Source: Amyelois transitella (taxonomy: Eukaryota > Arthropoda > Insecta > Lepidoptera > Pyralidae). Taken from it: DNA of 64,000 nt. The stretch spans positions 1,845,001-1,909,000 of the forward strand of contig NC_083514.1 in NCBI RefSeq assembly GCF_032362555.1, given 5' to 3'. Positions 1 to 14,800 of this stretch are shown here, piece after piece. A program made the translations under genes and the position numbers. The notes beneath the pieces are model-generated. The model worked only from the letters and a program-made list of their open reading frames with translations. It did not search any database and was not told the DNA's origin. Every line of letters begins with the position of its first letter. Position 1 is the first letter of the stretch.

Positions 1-118
1 TAATCTTAGGCGGTTCGGGGGGGTTCGCCATGACCCTGGAAATTAGTTTTTTTTCATTACCAAACGTTCTAACAAGAAATTATGTAACCAATCATCTTGA
101 TAAAACTAACCTTCGCAG

Positions 119-704
119 GTATGCATCGGACTTGGTTTTGAAGGCTGTTAGACTGCCCCTCTGCTCGGCTGGGACCCTTTCAGCCAAGGCAGACCAGTTT
201 ACGGAACTTGTTGCGATTCTTTTCGCCATTTCTCTAAAATTCACAACTCAGTTCTACGACTCCAAGGCGCAGCGAGTGGATAGACAATATTTTAAGGTAA
301 TGTCACTGTCAATTTGACAATATTCTGGCCATAGACTATATATTTTTTAGTGTTACCACAAAGTTGTTATATTTTCTACTATTCAAAAACCACTAAAAGC
401 TTGGATTTTTATAAGAGAGATGGAGTGGTCCTTTTCTACACTTATCTCATTCCTTACTTCCACCATACCACCTTTCCTAATAGGATTTTTCAGTATGCCT
501 TAGATTATATGTTCAAACAAAAATCTCTTTATTGCGGAAACATAGGTAGAAAAGATGTTAAAGTCAGTTCGGGTCACAGTGACCTGTAGTAAGGAAGACA
601 TTTATGTTTTTGGACACGAGTCGCCTCCGCACTTGACGAACGCATTCGTGGATCTTAGCTATTTCGTAGAGAGGACGCGACCTGGGCAAACACCAGCAGA
701 ATGA
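119..704 (+). CDS. C-terminal two exons of an unidentified protein (5' part outside window)
   Basis: Two exons can be joined. Exon 119-296 follows a CAG acceptor and ends AAG|GTAATG. Exon 546-704 follows acceptor ..ACATAG and ends in TGA. The first enters in codon position 3 and leaves in phase 0; the second is exactly 53 codons and is read in phase 0. Together they give about 111 residues, with a stretch around TLSAKADQFTELVAILFAIS and an ending rich in charged and Pro residues (..YFVERTRPGQTPAE). There is no clear membrane segment except a weakly hydrophobic ELVAILFAISLKF. GC content is visibly higher than in the flanking DNA. I do not recognise the family. Upstream exons must lie before base 1, and bases 1-118 look intronic. 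No AATAAA is seen soon after the stop. Confidence 0.5.
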
Positions 705-2892
705 TGAAATGGAATAGAACAATCTTACTAGACACATAAAGTCATGTCCACATCTTATATCGGAGTAGAAAATGCCTAATATTATAATTTGTTGTCTTTT
801 CATGCGTTATCTATTGAACTAATCTTGAAATTGTGCTTATTACATAACTAATAGTCTGGAGAAGGAAAAAAGTGTTTTTCATCCTGGTAAAAACTTAGGA
901 TTAGGATGGATAAGGGGAAAACCTGTATTATTTTGTAGGTAGCGCAAAATACGCGCGAGTGGAGCTGGGTAAAAGTTAGTTATTTAAATTAATCACAAGA
1001 AAAAATACTTTTAAACATTTATTTTTAACTTTGGTTCATAGTTTAAATAAATTATTACAAAACGTAGAAAATATTTCACTTATGTGTCTAAACTATCTGA
1101 TAACATAATGTTGTTAACAGATTTAGAAAATAATTATGATTAACCCCTCAGGGTAACCACTTAAGTTCTGAAATTGACAAATTATGCGGATCGTGGTTGA
1201 GTACAAAAGTATAAAATGTAGGTATACCTATTTATAAAGTAACTATTTATTTATACCGCTATGTTATTAATATTACTATTTTTTTAAAATATGTTTGTTA
1301 CATTTGCTTTGGTACCGCCCTAGCTGCTTTTTCTTGATGTGCAGATTTTATTTAGCACACAGAATAAGATATCTTTCTATCTATAAGTACTTACCTAGTG
1401 CGGTCTAAGAAATATTTTTCTTAAGAACAGAGGTTAAATAATCTAGCACAATATCTTACATTGGTATTACTGGAGATAGTTGAAATACGTAACTTCAATA
1501 TTTAATTTTCTGACATTCGGTTAACTAAAGTTAATCAATGGTGTTATAGTTCTGTGGTTGGCAAACTATTTCTACGTGGGTAATAGCAGGAATGCACAAG
1601 TGAGTTGAATTGAAATTGAATTTTTGATTCATAATCAGTCTTTTTTTTCGCTACAGCACTATAAATTTTTTAGACATAGGTAGATACTTTTTTATATTTT
1701 AACATAATTATTTACACTTTATTAAGACTTATATCAAGGTCCGTTCAAAAGCAGTCGAATATTTTTGATTAGCTTTTAGAAAAGGACAATGTCACCATAT
1801 TATAATATTTTGACTGATGATTCGGGATAAATCAAAATAAAAAATATTCTAAACTCATTTTAGTCAAAAAAGCTTTGTAGATGTGTATAAGACTGATCTT
1901 GTGTTTTATCTTGACTGTTAAATTCAAGGGCTATTCGTTATTAATAAATAATTAGTGGATTTTTAATAACTACAGGAATGCCACTGACAATAACTATAAA
2001 ATTAGTCCTGTCATATATAGTCAGGTAAATTTAAAACTTATATTAAATGCATAATTTCTACATGAATCATATATTCGAGAAAGTTCTTACGTATAAATAA
2101 CTACCTATTTTTACATAATTTAACTTTGGTTAAGTGTAGAGATGGTTTATAATTACCTACTTATGGTTTTAAAATTTAACTAGGTATATTCCTATTTACA
2201 TTGGATTATTTACAAGTGCGTAACTTTTACTTAGGTACATTATAGTTATGCTGAGTATAAGTAGTTTACACGGGAGATCTACGGGTCGAGATTAGAAAAG
2301 CGATTTAAATTAACATTTTCATAATTTAATTAAAGTAATTGTAAGTTATTCATTAGTAGCCAATGTCTTTATTTGTCTTGTCTAAGCTAGGCCTTTATAT
2401 ATTTTACTTTGTCATCAGAACTGTCACCTCATCCACATTAACCACTGATCCATCCTTTGGATCAAGTTTATCAAATCAAATTATCCAATTAAATGATCTA
2501 TAAATTATGCGCTATAGAATTTCCAAGATACCTGATGCTCTTTTAAAATATCATGTATAGTAGGTATATACATGATTTTTTTAGTTAGAAAAAGATATAA
2601 TTATATAGAGAGCTATTAGCTGTTTTCTTTCGTAAAATTCGGCTAACTTTGTAAATTAAATAGACCCTAGTCTATATGGTAGGAATGTCAAAACTTAAAC
2701 GGCAATTCCGCACAAATCTTTTCAACACACTCAAAACTATACTGGAGTCTTTTTACTGATATAACGGTAGGTACATACAACTTTAAAAGAACAAAATTCT
2801 AAATCTCAATAAATCATAAATAATTGACACATACGTCATTTGTAACTGGCTATAAATACACGCTGCGCCACAGGCCACAGACTATAAGAGAT
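705..2892. other. AT-rich intergenic region, no gene seen
   Basis: This stretch between the convergent 3' ends of the unnamed plus-strand gene and moody is AT-rich with stops in all frames. It probably contains both 3' UTRs. I see no RNA gene and no repeat copy that I could place with confidence. Confidence 0.5.
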
Positions 2893-5800
2893 TCATAATT
2901 TGGCGGGCTCTTTCAGAGGATTTCTTTTTTCAGTCGGCGCGTAGTTTGGTGAATTTGAAGATTGGCCCACCGTCCTGCTTCCCCAAGTAGTTCTTTTGGC
3001 TACAGGATTATTCTTGCAAAATTTAAGTAGGTTTCCATACGCAGCTCTATATTGTCTATTGGTGGCTGCGTAAATTAGAGGATTTATAACGCTCGATGCC
3101 CATGCTAGAATTGAAGCTATGATGTGGAACCATGGGTAGGAAATTTGGTCATCTGTGACGTTCATTATCATCAGTGGAAGGAAGCACGCTAGGAAGGACA
3201 TAAATATTGTTAGCATTAGTTTCGTAAGTCGCGAGTCTTCTTCTTTTTCTTTGGCTGTTTGTCCGCTTAGTTTGCTGAAAGATAAAAAAAATTAGGTCAT
3301 TGTAAATTGGAACACTTTGTTGCTATGGCAAGTTTGTAAATAAAGGTTGAAGTGACATTATACCTATATAATTATCTGTGGTTGAAATAGGTTAGTAGAC
3401 AAATATGCTGGTTTTCAAAAATCTGGGTTTAGGTTAAGACTCCTGGAACTAAAGCTCTAGAGTCTGCTTCTAAAATAACACAAATAGACAACTGACGAAA
3501 AAAATATATATACCTAAATAGGTTAGTAAGAAGTGCAATTAAATACTTATCAACTAAGCTGTGCACAGTGAACCCCACCCGATTAGCACAGATAATGAAG
3601 ACTGACTCTCACCCACATACACACCTTCGGCCCTCCAGCTTCCGTTTGCTCTCTCTCACTCTCCAGTATATGCAAGAGTAGGACACTATGATGACGACGC
3701 AGGGCAGGGCGAATCCGAAAACGAAGAGGTATTTCTTTGGCGATTTGTTGTCTTTGGGCAGGATCGTGCACGAGAACGTCTTAGGGTCGAAGCCGAGCTG
3801 GCCCCAGACGCCTAGTAGAGGAGGTACCTGTTGACAAAAATTTTATGATCATCATCCCAATAAAGAAAATTATAATTTAAGTAGGTATTATTTGTTCTCT
3901 CAAGCAATGGTTTTTGTGCTTGCCTGGAAGAGATTGCAATTATGTTGCCTTTTCACATTACCTTAGCTTAGGATTCGTATTTATGTTATATTTTTGTACA
4001 TATATTAAGTATTAGAATGAGTGTAAGAGTTCCTGACAGTAGGTCTCGACCATAAACAAGGAGTAGGTAAGTCAGGTTTTTTCACGAAGTACGTCTGAAC
4101 TCCACACCTGACAATTACCCTGCCTCGGCCCGGATAACAGTTGTTACACTAGATGAAAGTCCTTATTTTCTTTTCGCCTTTATCGACATCCACAGCAAGT
4201 AATAGAGTGGTCCTGTTAAAGAACCAGGAAGCACACGGCAAAAGTGCCAGTCATAAAATAATCAACTTTAAGTACTTATAATCGTTATTTTAATAAGCCC
4301 GTTAGTCATCCCTCACCTAATTCCATCCCACCACTACTATTAGATTTAATTTAGATGCACAGAACATTACATCCAATTGTGCTTGCATTAAATGCATCGT
4401 TTTCGTACCGCGATCCAATATGGCGGGCTGCATAATGGAATAGCTGTGTGGTCCGCAAACGGATATTAGCATTTCTTTTGTTTGTTAACTTTGAATCTAC
4501 AACGTAACTTATAAACTAACATGACAGTTTATGAATGGCCGGATACTAGGTTAATTGTATACAAAAGTTCTTGGCGATAGTAATATCTAAAATATCTTGG
4601 AATGGAAATAAATATACGAAGCTATCATAAAATACATTTTCCTTTTTCTAATATTAACATTGTGGAACTCCCAAGACGAAAACACCTATATAAAAGAAAC
4701 TATAAATTAATTGAACCCATAAAAACTACAATGAACAGGCCTAATAAAAATAAAGTAACAAAATAAAAAGTACATTTTCATAACCAGTCATAAACTGGCA
4801 ACACAGGATACGCCATAATTCGGGACAATTAAACAGAAATTTAAATATGGAAGTGCAACGAACTTATTTAGGCTTCCCGCGTAATCGTGCGTTTATTTGT
4901 GTAACGAAACGGTAGATACCTACATTGCTGATAAGCACATTAAGCTGCGTTCACACCGGGTCATCGAAGACCACCGATTGCGTGAACGCCAACGGCTACA
5001 AGTCTAAAAGTCCTAGTAATTTGATTAGTAAATAAAATCGCCCAGTAGGATTAATCGTACGGAAGGGTGTTTGTTTATTATCGGGCATCGATGGCTCAGT
5101 GGGTACGCAGCTTAAGTGGCACGAACTAAGTACATAGATGTTTAGCCATTTATCAATCGCTTATTTTGCGCAAAACACCCATAATGACAAAAAAAATGCC
5201 ACCTTATGACTTGAGAACGCAAAACAACTCATACATTAAATAGACGCTATATAGAGCCGTGTGGTTCCCGGCACCAATAGAAAAAAGAATAAGATCACTC
5301 CATCTCTTTCCCACGGATGTCCTATGTGGCCTATCAGTCTTTTCAAGACTCGGCTATGTCTATCCCGCAAGGGATATAGACGTGATTATATGTGTGTATG
5401 ATTTAACTATTATTGATTGTAAATTTGTTGTTATTTATTGTGGTGCAATAAAGAGTTATTGTATAGTTTTGTATTGTATTCTCAGTGTAGTTCCCGGCAC
5501 CAATACAAAAAAGAATAGGACCACTCCATCTCTTTCCCATGGATGTCGTAAAAGGCGACTAAGGAATAGGCTTACAAACTGGAAAATTCTGGACCTGTCA
5601 CTATCTGAATCTCAATTCTATCATTAAGCCAAATAGCTGAACGTGGCCATTCAGTATTTTCAAGACTCTTGGCTCTGTCTAACCCGCAAGGGATATAGAC
5701 GTGACCATTATGAATGTATGTATGTGTATTGTATCCTCACCATAAACCCAAAGGAGACGAGCCAGATGAGCAGCAGCTGTATCCAGATCTTCGTCGTGGT

Positions 5801-8800
5801 GTAGATTTGAGAGTACAAGTCGTAGTAAGCTATCAGTGTGTACCTGAAACCAAATAAAAAAAAAATAAGACGAAATAAGGAATTAACCTCAATATTCATA
5901 TTAAGGCGTCAGATTTATCTTCCGCCTACTGTACAGTGGGTATAGGTGATATCTGGGGCAATCAGACTCAAGGCGAGATGGTTTATGTGTCTCCTAGGCC
6001 CACTGTACCGCACAAAGATACATTATTCCTCTATATACCCCGAAAGGGATAGACCCAACAGTCTTGAAAAGACTGAAAGACATGCACTGTAGCTTAATGA
6101 TGGAATTAAGACTCAAACAGTGAGAGTTGCTAGCCCGTCGCCTACAAGAAATATCCCCAAGTTTAATAGTAAGTAGTATACTTTAGTCGTACCCTTAGTC
6201 GTCTCTTACGACACCCATGATAAAGATATGGAGTGGTCTAATTCTTAGGTGCCGAGAACCACGCGGCGTGTTTACCACGCATACCCCTTAGTCGTCTTGT
6301 ACGACAACCATGATAAAGATATGGAGTGGTCTTATTCTTAGGTGCCGAGAACCACGCGGGGCTGTCATGTGCTTATCACGCATACTTATTGTCAAAAGCT
6401 CCTGTTACGATTCAATGATAACTCGGTCAATGTAAACGTTTTGAAGAAACATTTTCAAGAGCAGTGTTGCCCTCATTTAAAATAACAAATTTTAACTAAT
6501 ACAAAAACGAAAATTGTATTTAATTTATTTTACGTAGGTACATATTATAAACTAGCTGTGCCCGCGACTTCATCTGCGTGGAATAGTTATTTTGGGCATC
6601 ATTGAAGCCCTCGGGGATGAATAACTTTCCCCGTTTTTTTTTTCACTTTTTCCAATATTTCTTCGCTCTTAATAGTTCGCTCTTAACAGCGTGATATTAT
6701 ATAGCCTAAAGCCTTCCTCGATAAATGGTCTATTCAACACAAAAATAATTTTTCGATTCGAACCAGTAGTTCCTGAGATTAGCGCGTTCAAACAAACAAA
6801 CAAACTCTTCAGCTTTATAATATTAGTATAGATTATAAAAATGTGCCGTGTGGTGCGTGTGCGCAAGCAAAAGTCTTTACGGATCACTCAGACACAACAA
6901 CGCCGGAACCATGGTTCCTCAGGCATTACCTACGCCTAAAATGGCGGAAGATCTTCCCTTTGGTGGCGGTCGAGCCGAACCATAGCTCCCGCTACACGAC
7001 CATAACAGATTTATAGATTTCGTCATTAAACCATCAGCCTCTTGCTTACTTAGATAAAACTGTTCCCACGCGTGATAAGTAGGTAGGTACTTTCAAAGTT
7101 TGTACGGCGATAAAGTGAAAAACTGGGACTCGTTAACTACTGTTTACTTAAGAGCTTATTCATATTTATTTTACGGCATTTTTTTATTTACATACATACA
7201 TATGGTCACGTCTATATCCCTTGCGGGGTAGACAAAGCCAACAGTCTTGAAAAGACTGAATGGCCACGTTCAGCTATTTGGCTTAATGATAGAATTGGGA
7301 TTCAAATAGTGACAGGTTGCTAGCCCATCGCCTAAAAGAGGAATCCCAAGTTTATAAGCCTATCCCTTAGTCGCCTTTTATGATATCCATGGAAAAGAGA
7401 TGGAGTGGCCCTATTCTTTTTTGTATTGGTGCCAGGAACCACACGGCACGTCTGTAACACATTTCCGTTTTCTCTATAATTACTCTCGTTCACTCTCATA
7501 TGAAAATATTTATTTTTTAATCCCATAACTGTGTTATATCCACGCACCATTAAACGAAACACGATTTCTACGAGCTATTTATTCAGATTTCTGTAATGAG
7601 CTGCCATTGTTTTTTTTATTGCATATTTTATACGCAGTCGAGCAAGTAAATGGAACAGACGGAGAATTTTAAGACTAATAATGTAATTATCATAATTATG
7701 CGTTACTTATGTGTGTATTAGTAGAATAATTATGAAGTTAACACTATTATTTTGCAGTAAAAGTCGGTTAACACTAGAAATATTTTTCTCTCAATACCAT
7801 ACTAAATACTAAGAGGAGAGATTTGTACTTTGTTTTGTTTTTGTTTGTTACAAAATCACCACCTACTTGAAAGATTTTGATGATATTTGGCACAGAGACA
7901 AGTAAAACCTTATGGAGTACCTAGACAGTAACGGTAGTAACATTTCATCTTGAAATCCATAGAAAAGCGAAACCCCGCGGCTAAGCTAGTAATGAACATA
8001 CCTAAAATATTTTGTGCATTTTCGGAATAAAAATCCTGAAATTTTCCCAGGGAGTGAAGCCACCGGTTCGTAGCTAGTTTTTTATTTAGTTAGCTAGTTA
8101 TTTGTCTTTAAATGTTTTGGTGTGGTTCCCGGCACCATAACAAAAAAGAATAGGACCACTTCATCTCTTTCATCCCATGGATGTCGTAAAAGGCGACTAA
8201 GGGATAGGCTTATAAACCTGGGATTTCTCTTTTACGCGATGGGTTAGCAGCCTGTCACTATTTGAATCTCAATTCTATCACTAAGCCAAACAGCTGAGCG
8301 TTGCCTATCAGTCTTTTCAAGACTGGTGTCTCTGTCTACCCCGCTAGGGATATAGACGTGATCATATGTATGTATGTAATATTTTAGTCGAGCGATTATC
8401 CAACTTCATAACGCGTGCCTCTAAAATTGGACGACAATGGGCCCACTTGACTTATTGAAATGTTACCACGGAACTATCAGGGCGATGAGTGATGAGATGA
8501 CTCACACGTTACTTGTGAATAGGGGGCTTTTAATTTTACGACATTTTTACGCGCCCGAGAGATGGTCTACAAAATGAGATTTATTATTATTTTTAAATTT
8601 TTAATTTTTTTGTGTCTTAAATAATCTACAATCGTTAACTAATTTCAAAAAAATTCGAGAATTTTTTGCAAAGATATTCATTTATATCTACTTTACTTCG
8701 TCCGGTTTTAATCGGGCGGAATCATACACGTTGCACTAGGTGATTATTCCCTAAGTCCTCTTTTACGATATCCACAAGAAAGTTATGTAGTTACAGACGT

Positions 8801-11800
8801 GAGTTGACGTAACATTTCGTTATGTTTTAAGCGGGAAATCTCAAATTCAAATTCAATTTTTTTATTTGCACTGTTACCTACTGTAAAAGTTATAGAACCG
8901 ATTTAAAAAATTCATTCACATTATCCAAGATTGCATAAATACCTTCCTATTAAGATACATACATACAATCTATAACCTTTGCGGGGTAGACAGAGCCGAC
9001 AGTCTTGAAAAGACTGATCGGCCACGTGCAGCTGTTTGGCTTAATGATAGAATTGAGATTCAAATAGTGACAGGGTGCTAGCCCATCGCGTAAAATAAGA
9101 ATCCTAAGTTTATAAGCCTACTATCCGATTTGTTTTAGTTATACATATATACTTACTAACTAACGCATCAGTCGCCTATAAGCCTAGTTACTTTACGATT
9201 TATTTTAGTTATTTATACTCACTAACGCATCAATCGTCAAAATATATTATAACCCTTCCACTTCACCAACTAACATCAACAAAAATTTAAATAAGTATGA
9301 GACAAAGCTAACCCATTTGTAATGTGCATGTGTGGTGACATTTTAAATTGTTTCTCATTAATATTGATGACGATTATTGTAATACACGATCTACCAGGCC
9401 ATTGAACTTGGATGATTGAGATTCTGTGTGTAACAGACTTTAATAGGAGCAAGAATGCACTTTGACGCAACTATAACTTAATGGTGCCGTGTAGTTTACG
9501 GCACCAATAAAAAAAAAATAGGAGCACTCTAGGAGTGTTTAATGAAGTTTGTAAGTCTCCCTAGCTCCACCTTAATCAATTCATTCACCCGCTTTATAAA
9601 AGACTTTTATCATAAAAGTGTTTTTTTTTTATAAAAGGCTGTCGCTATAAAAGCTAGTCAAAAAGAGACTTACCTATTGATAGTAATGGCGACCATAGAC
9701 AGCAGAGAGACGGCCTCGTTCCCATAGAAGACGAACGCGAACATCTGACACAGCCGCTCACCGAGCCCCCACTCCTGGCGGATGTACCGGTGCGCCGTCA
9801 GCGGCAAGTTGATGCTACAGGACAGCAGACACGCACCAAGAGACTATTATCACGTTACTCACGCGAGTAAGGAGTTTTTACTGAAGCTTGTAAGTCTGCT
9901 TAAGTCTACCTTACTCAACTCTTTCAGCGACTTTATAAAAGACTTTTATCATAAAAGTGTTTTTTATAAAAGTATGTCGCTATAAAAGGAACTTACCTAT
10001 TGATAGTAATGGCCACCATAGACAGCAGAGAGACGGCCTCGTTCCCATAGAAGACGAACGCGAACATCTGACACAGCCGCTCACCGAGCCCCCACTCCTG
10101 GCGGATGTACCGGTGCGCCGTCAGCGGCAAGTTGATGCTGCAGGACAGCAGCCACGCACCAAGAGACTATTATCACGTTACTCACGCGAGTAAGGAGTTT
10201 TTACTGAAGTTTGTAAGTCTGCCTTACTCAAATCTTTCAGCGGCTTTATAAAAGACTTTTATCATAAAAGTGTTTTTGATAAAAGTATGTCGCTATAAAA
10301 GAAACTTACCTATTGATAGTAATGGCGACCATAGACAGCAGAGAGACGGCCTCGTTGCCATAGAAGACGAACGCGAACATCTGACACAGCCGCTCACCGA
10401 GCCCCCACTCCTGGCGGATGTACCGGTGCGCCGTTAGCGGCAAGTTGATGCTGCAGAACAGCAGCCACGCACCAAGAGACTATTATCACGTTGCTCACGT
10501 GAGTAAGAAGTTTTTAATGAAGTTTGTAAGTCTGCCTTACTCAAATCTTTCAGCGGCTTTATAAAAGACTTTTATCATGAAAGCATTTTTTATAAAAGTA
10601 TGTCGCTATAAAAAAGTATGTCGCTATAAAAGAAACTTACCTATTGATAGTAATGGCCACCATAGACAGCAAAGAGACGGCCTCGTTCCCATAGAAGACG
10701 AACGCGAACATCTGACACAGCCGCTCACCGAGCCCCCACTCCTGGCGGATGTACCGGTGCGCCGTCAGCGGCAGGTTGATGCTGCAGAACAGCAGGTCTG
10801 ACACGCAGAGTGAGAGGACGAACATGGTGGTCACGTGGGTGCGGAGCTTCGGGTGCATGAGTAAAGCCACTGTGGTGATCAGGTTACCTGGAACAAGATG
10901 GCGTGTTTTAATGGATGTTAAGAAGAGCGGTTCTATTCTAATGTGCTCTATGTCCGACACTTGAGAATATAACCACACCATATGTTTCTCATGGATTTTG
11001 TTAAAGGTGACTAAGGGATAGGCTTATAAAAATGGGATACAAATGCGATGGGCTAGCAGCCTAGCAAACTATTTGAATCTCAATTCCATCATGAAGCTTT
11101 TCGAGACCGTTGGCTTTGTCTACCCCGCAAGGGATATCCATAGACGTGACTATATGTACATATGTATGTTAGGCAAAAACCGCGGCTTCCACGATGTTGT
11201 GTGGGAAGTTGTATATACATATAGTATATGCTCCAATCCGTGTAATCTTTGCTTGCGCGGTTTAGACTTTTCGCTGTTTTTCACTGATTGAGCGTCACGT
11301 GATTTTAGTTTTGTGACTTGTGGTGTAGAGATTTCGCCGCACTTCATGTAGATAGGTAAGCCAAGTTTTTTATACGAACGTAATTAACGGTCACATAGCC
11401 TTTATTTACTGACAGAAGTGACCAATAAACTTAAATAAGAGTCACCTACCTATTTATTTCTTGACTAGAGGCCGCCCGCGACTTCGTCCGCATGGAAACC
11501 CTATCAATCCCGCGGGAACTCTGGGATAAAAAGTAGCCTATGTGTTATTCTGGGTCTTCAGCTACCTACATACCAAATTTCATGGTAATCGGTTCAGTAG
11601 TTTTTGCGTGAAAGAGTAACAAACATCCATACATCCATACAAACTTTCGCCTTTATAATAGTAGTAGGATTATTCCTAGTAGGAACTTTGAATAGACCAG
11701 AGATAGAACGCGGGACCTCAAGATTAAGGGTAGATCAAGAAGCCGTCGTTACGCATAAGAAACTGCTTCATAAGATCAAATTATCAATATACTCGTACAT

Positions 11801-14800
11801 ACATATGGTCACGTTTATATCCCTTGCGGGGTAGACAGAGTCAACAGTCTTGAAAAGACTGATAGGCCACGTTCAGCTGTTTGGATTAATGATAGAATTG
11901 AGATTCAAACAGTGACAGCCTAAAAAGAGTATTCTAAGTTTGTACTAATTATGAATATAACAATTAATCATTGATAATTGTTTTATCACAATTAATTGTT
12001 TGTTTTTTTTCCAGTTTAATGTTCCAGATATAATGATTAATGCGAGAAACATAATTAATTGGTACAAAGGCTTCCTGTCCTGTATTTCAAAGGGCTTTGA
12101 AGATTTTTTTTTAATTTCTTTATCTTTGACCGAGCGAGCGAAGCAGTGAAGTCTACCAATGAAATTGGGGCGATTTTCTTTTTTTTTTGTATGTAAGTAT
12201 GTTTGTAACGTGATAACGTTCGAACCGCTGCTGGTCTGATTTAGGTAAAAAATAAAAGGTACGATAAAAATGTAATTTTGACAAAATTTTGCCAGTTTTT
12301 AACGGTAGACTGCAAACAACGCGAGAATAAAATTATCAGTCGCATACGAAACTTATAGTACGAGGTGGCTTATAATTAGGTATGAAAAAAAGTTAATTGT
12401 AAAAAAGCACTTTGTTCACAAAGTTACATACATACATATGGTCACGTCTATATCCCTTGCGGGGTAGACAGAGCCAACTGTCTTGAAAGGACTGAATGGC
12501 CACGTTAAACTATTTCGCTTAATGATAGAATTGAGATTCAAATAGTTACAGGTTGCTAGCCCATCGCCTATAAAACAATCCCAAGATTATAAACCTATCT
12601 CTTGGTCGCCTTTTACGACATACTTGGGAAGAGATGGAGTGGTCCTATTCATTTTTGTATTGGTCCCGGGAACACACGCCACTGTTGTTGTTTGTTCACA
12701 AAGTTTCACAGAATTAATACGCAGTTAACGCACTTTAGAAGTGCTAAATGGATGCGTTACATGCACTTTTTCCTCGCGTGGCACAATGCGCCATGATAAG
12801 TTCCCGCGAACTCAACAATGTGGCATTAGCTCTTAATGGGGCTCGTAAATGCTGGCTACACAGACATAGAAATAGATAGACCACAAGGTTATATGTATTT
12901 AAAAAGTTTCATCCCTCAATAACATGTATGGGAGTGCTAACTTTAGGAATTGTATGTTTCATAATAGGTACGCATATTTTTGTGGCGGATATAATCTACC
13001 TTCCAAATTTTAAATTTATCGTATAATATTATTATACGACAAATTTAAAATAGTCGCTCAATTAAATAAATGGCAGTGACATTCAGACGGACATGACGAA
13101 CGAAATAAATAGGGTACTCTCCTCAGGTACTCTCTCTCTTTTGCAATTTGGCAACGAAACGCCAATTAGTTGGTCGAAATAAGGGACTATATTCCTTAAC
13201 AGGCCGTGTTAAAGTACAGTAGTTACAACTTGACACGCATTGCGTAGACCGCCTGTTTGAGTATGAAAACCAACTGGCAGTATCTAGTTGAATCTATGTC
13301 TGTGGTTTGATCAAAATTATGTTGTTTTAAAATTCATACTTATGCTAATTACATTAAGTATACAGCTGTTAGCAATATAAAGATGATATAATGATGTGAT
13401 TCTGATTTTACTTATAAAATAGCTATAGAGGCAATAAAAAATGTGAGAAAATCATGTAGATACATAGGTAGGTAAGTACTATTCTCATCATGTTGTGATT
13501 GCAAAAATATATATATTTTTTTTTTAATTAATTTAATTTAATTTAATTTAATTACTGTGGTCCATACCACTTTCTATACACTGACGCTTTTTACTGTTAT
13601 ACTATTGAGTCAATTTTTATGAAAATTCTAATCGGTAGACTGACGATCCAAGTATTAAATTCAGCTACAATATTTGCGAAAAAAACCGTGGCTCAGCTTC
13701 TATAACTATGTATATTTGAACCAACGAACCCACTAGCCAATTCAGTTAATTATCACCAGAGATCGGATATTCGGATTCATATTTACCTAAAGTTGGGGTG
13801 TTGGGTTAGTATGGAACGTACTTCTGTACCTAAAAAATTCCGGGATTCAAAATAATACGAATCCCGAAAGCAAGAAGCCGCCTCCATAGTTTCTTAGCCA
13901 AAATATTAGTTTAGGTAAATATGCATCCGATTATCCGATCTCTAATTATCACCATTTAACATGTGCGTTCTAAATTAATTGCGAAATTAAAAAAAAAATT
14001 ATCCCCACATAATCGTAACAATAGCCGTGTGGTGACATCGTCCCAGGGGGTCGTCCATTTTATTGACAGATTGATTGATTGATCACCCCCTGTTTCAATT
14101 CGACATTGTGACAATTCACTTTTGTGTAACTGTATTACGATTTACCAACTAGAAATGTAAGGTTTTACCACACCATGTTTGTGAAAAACGTGATAGGGTA
14201 TAACTGCCATATTTCGAGATTATAGTATCACTAGAGACCGCCCGCGACTTCGTCCGCGTGGAATCAATCTCGCGGGAACTCCGGGATAAAAAGTAGCCTA
14301 TATGTTAATCTGGGTCTTCAGCTACCTTCATCATCGTAATCGGTTCAGTAGTTTTTGCGTGAAAGAGTAACAAACATCCATACTGACATCCTGACATACT
14401 CACCAACTTTCGCATTTATAATATTAGTAGGATACTACTGGCGATGGATTCGGTCCTCTGGGATCGTTATCCACGGAACCTTACAGGGTTTATTTATTCG
14501 TTAAAGAAATTTAGGGATAAGGACGTGATTATGTATTAGATGCGACATATGTATGTATTAGATTATAATAAGATCTCAAATGACATTATCCTAGTTGACA
14601 ATTGAACGTGGCCTATCAGACTTTCCAAGACTGTCGGCACTGTCTACCCCGCAAGGGACATGGACGTGGTTATACAACTTCATCGTCGTTAATTACAGAA
14701 TTCCGCGACAAAAATGCTCTTTATAATTTCATCATTAATAAGTTTCACTTTTATTAGAGAAAGTTCAGAGAAATCTTCATAAACATGCGATTGGCTATTA

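Noticed and set aside
7332..7562. Open frames over SINE-A copies (also near 15463, 31397, 38595, 44296 and 57720)
   Set aside because: They recur wherever the same repeat occurs in the same orientation, so they reflect the repeat sequence and not a protein gene.
9957..10801. Plus-strand frames with a repeated RNLPIDSNGHHRQQRDG-like peptide
   Set aside because: They are the antisense of the moody exon copies; the reverse strand gives the GPCR sequence with proper splice sites.
13010..13047. Palindrome around TCGTATAATATTATTATACGA
   Set aside because: Imperfect and AT-rich; palindromes of this kind arise by chance in such DNA, unlike the 35-bp perfect one at 36252.
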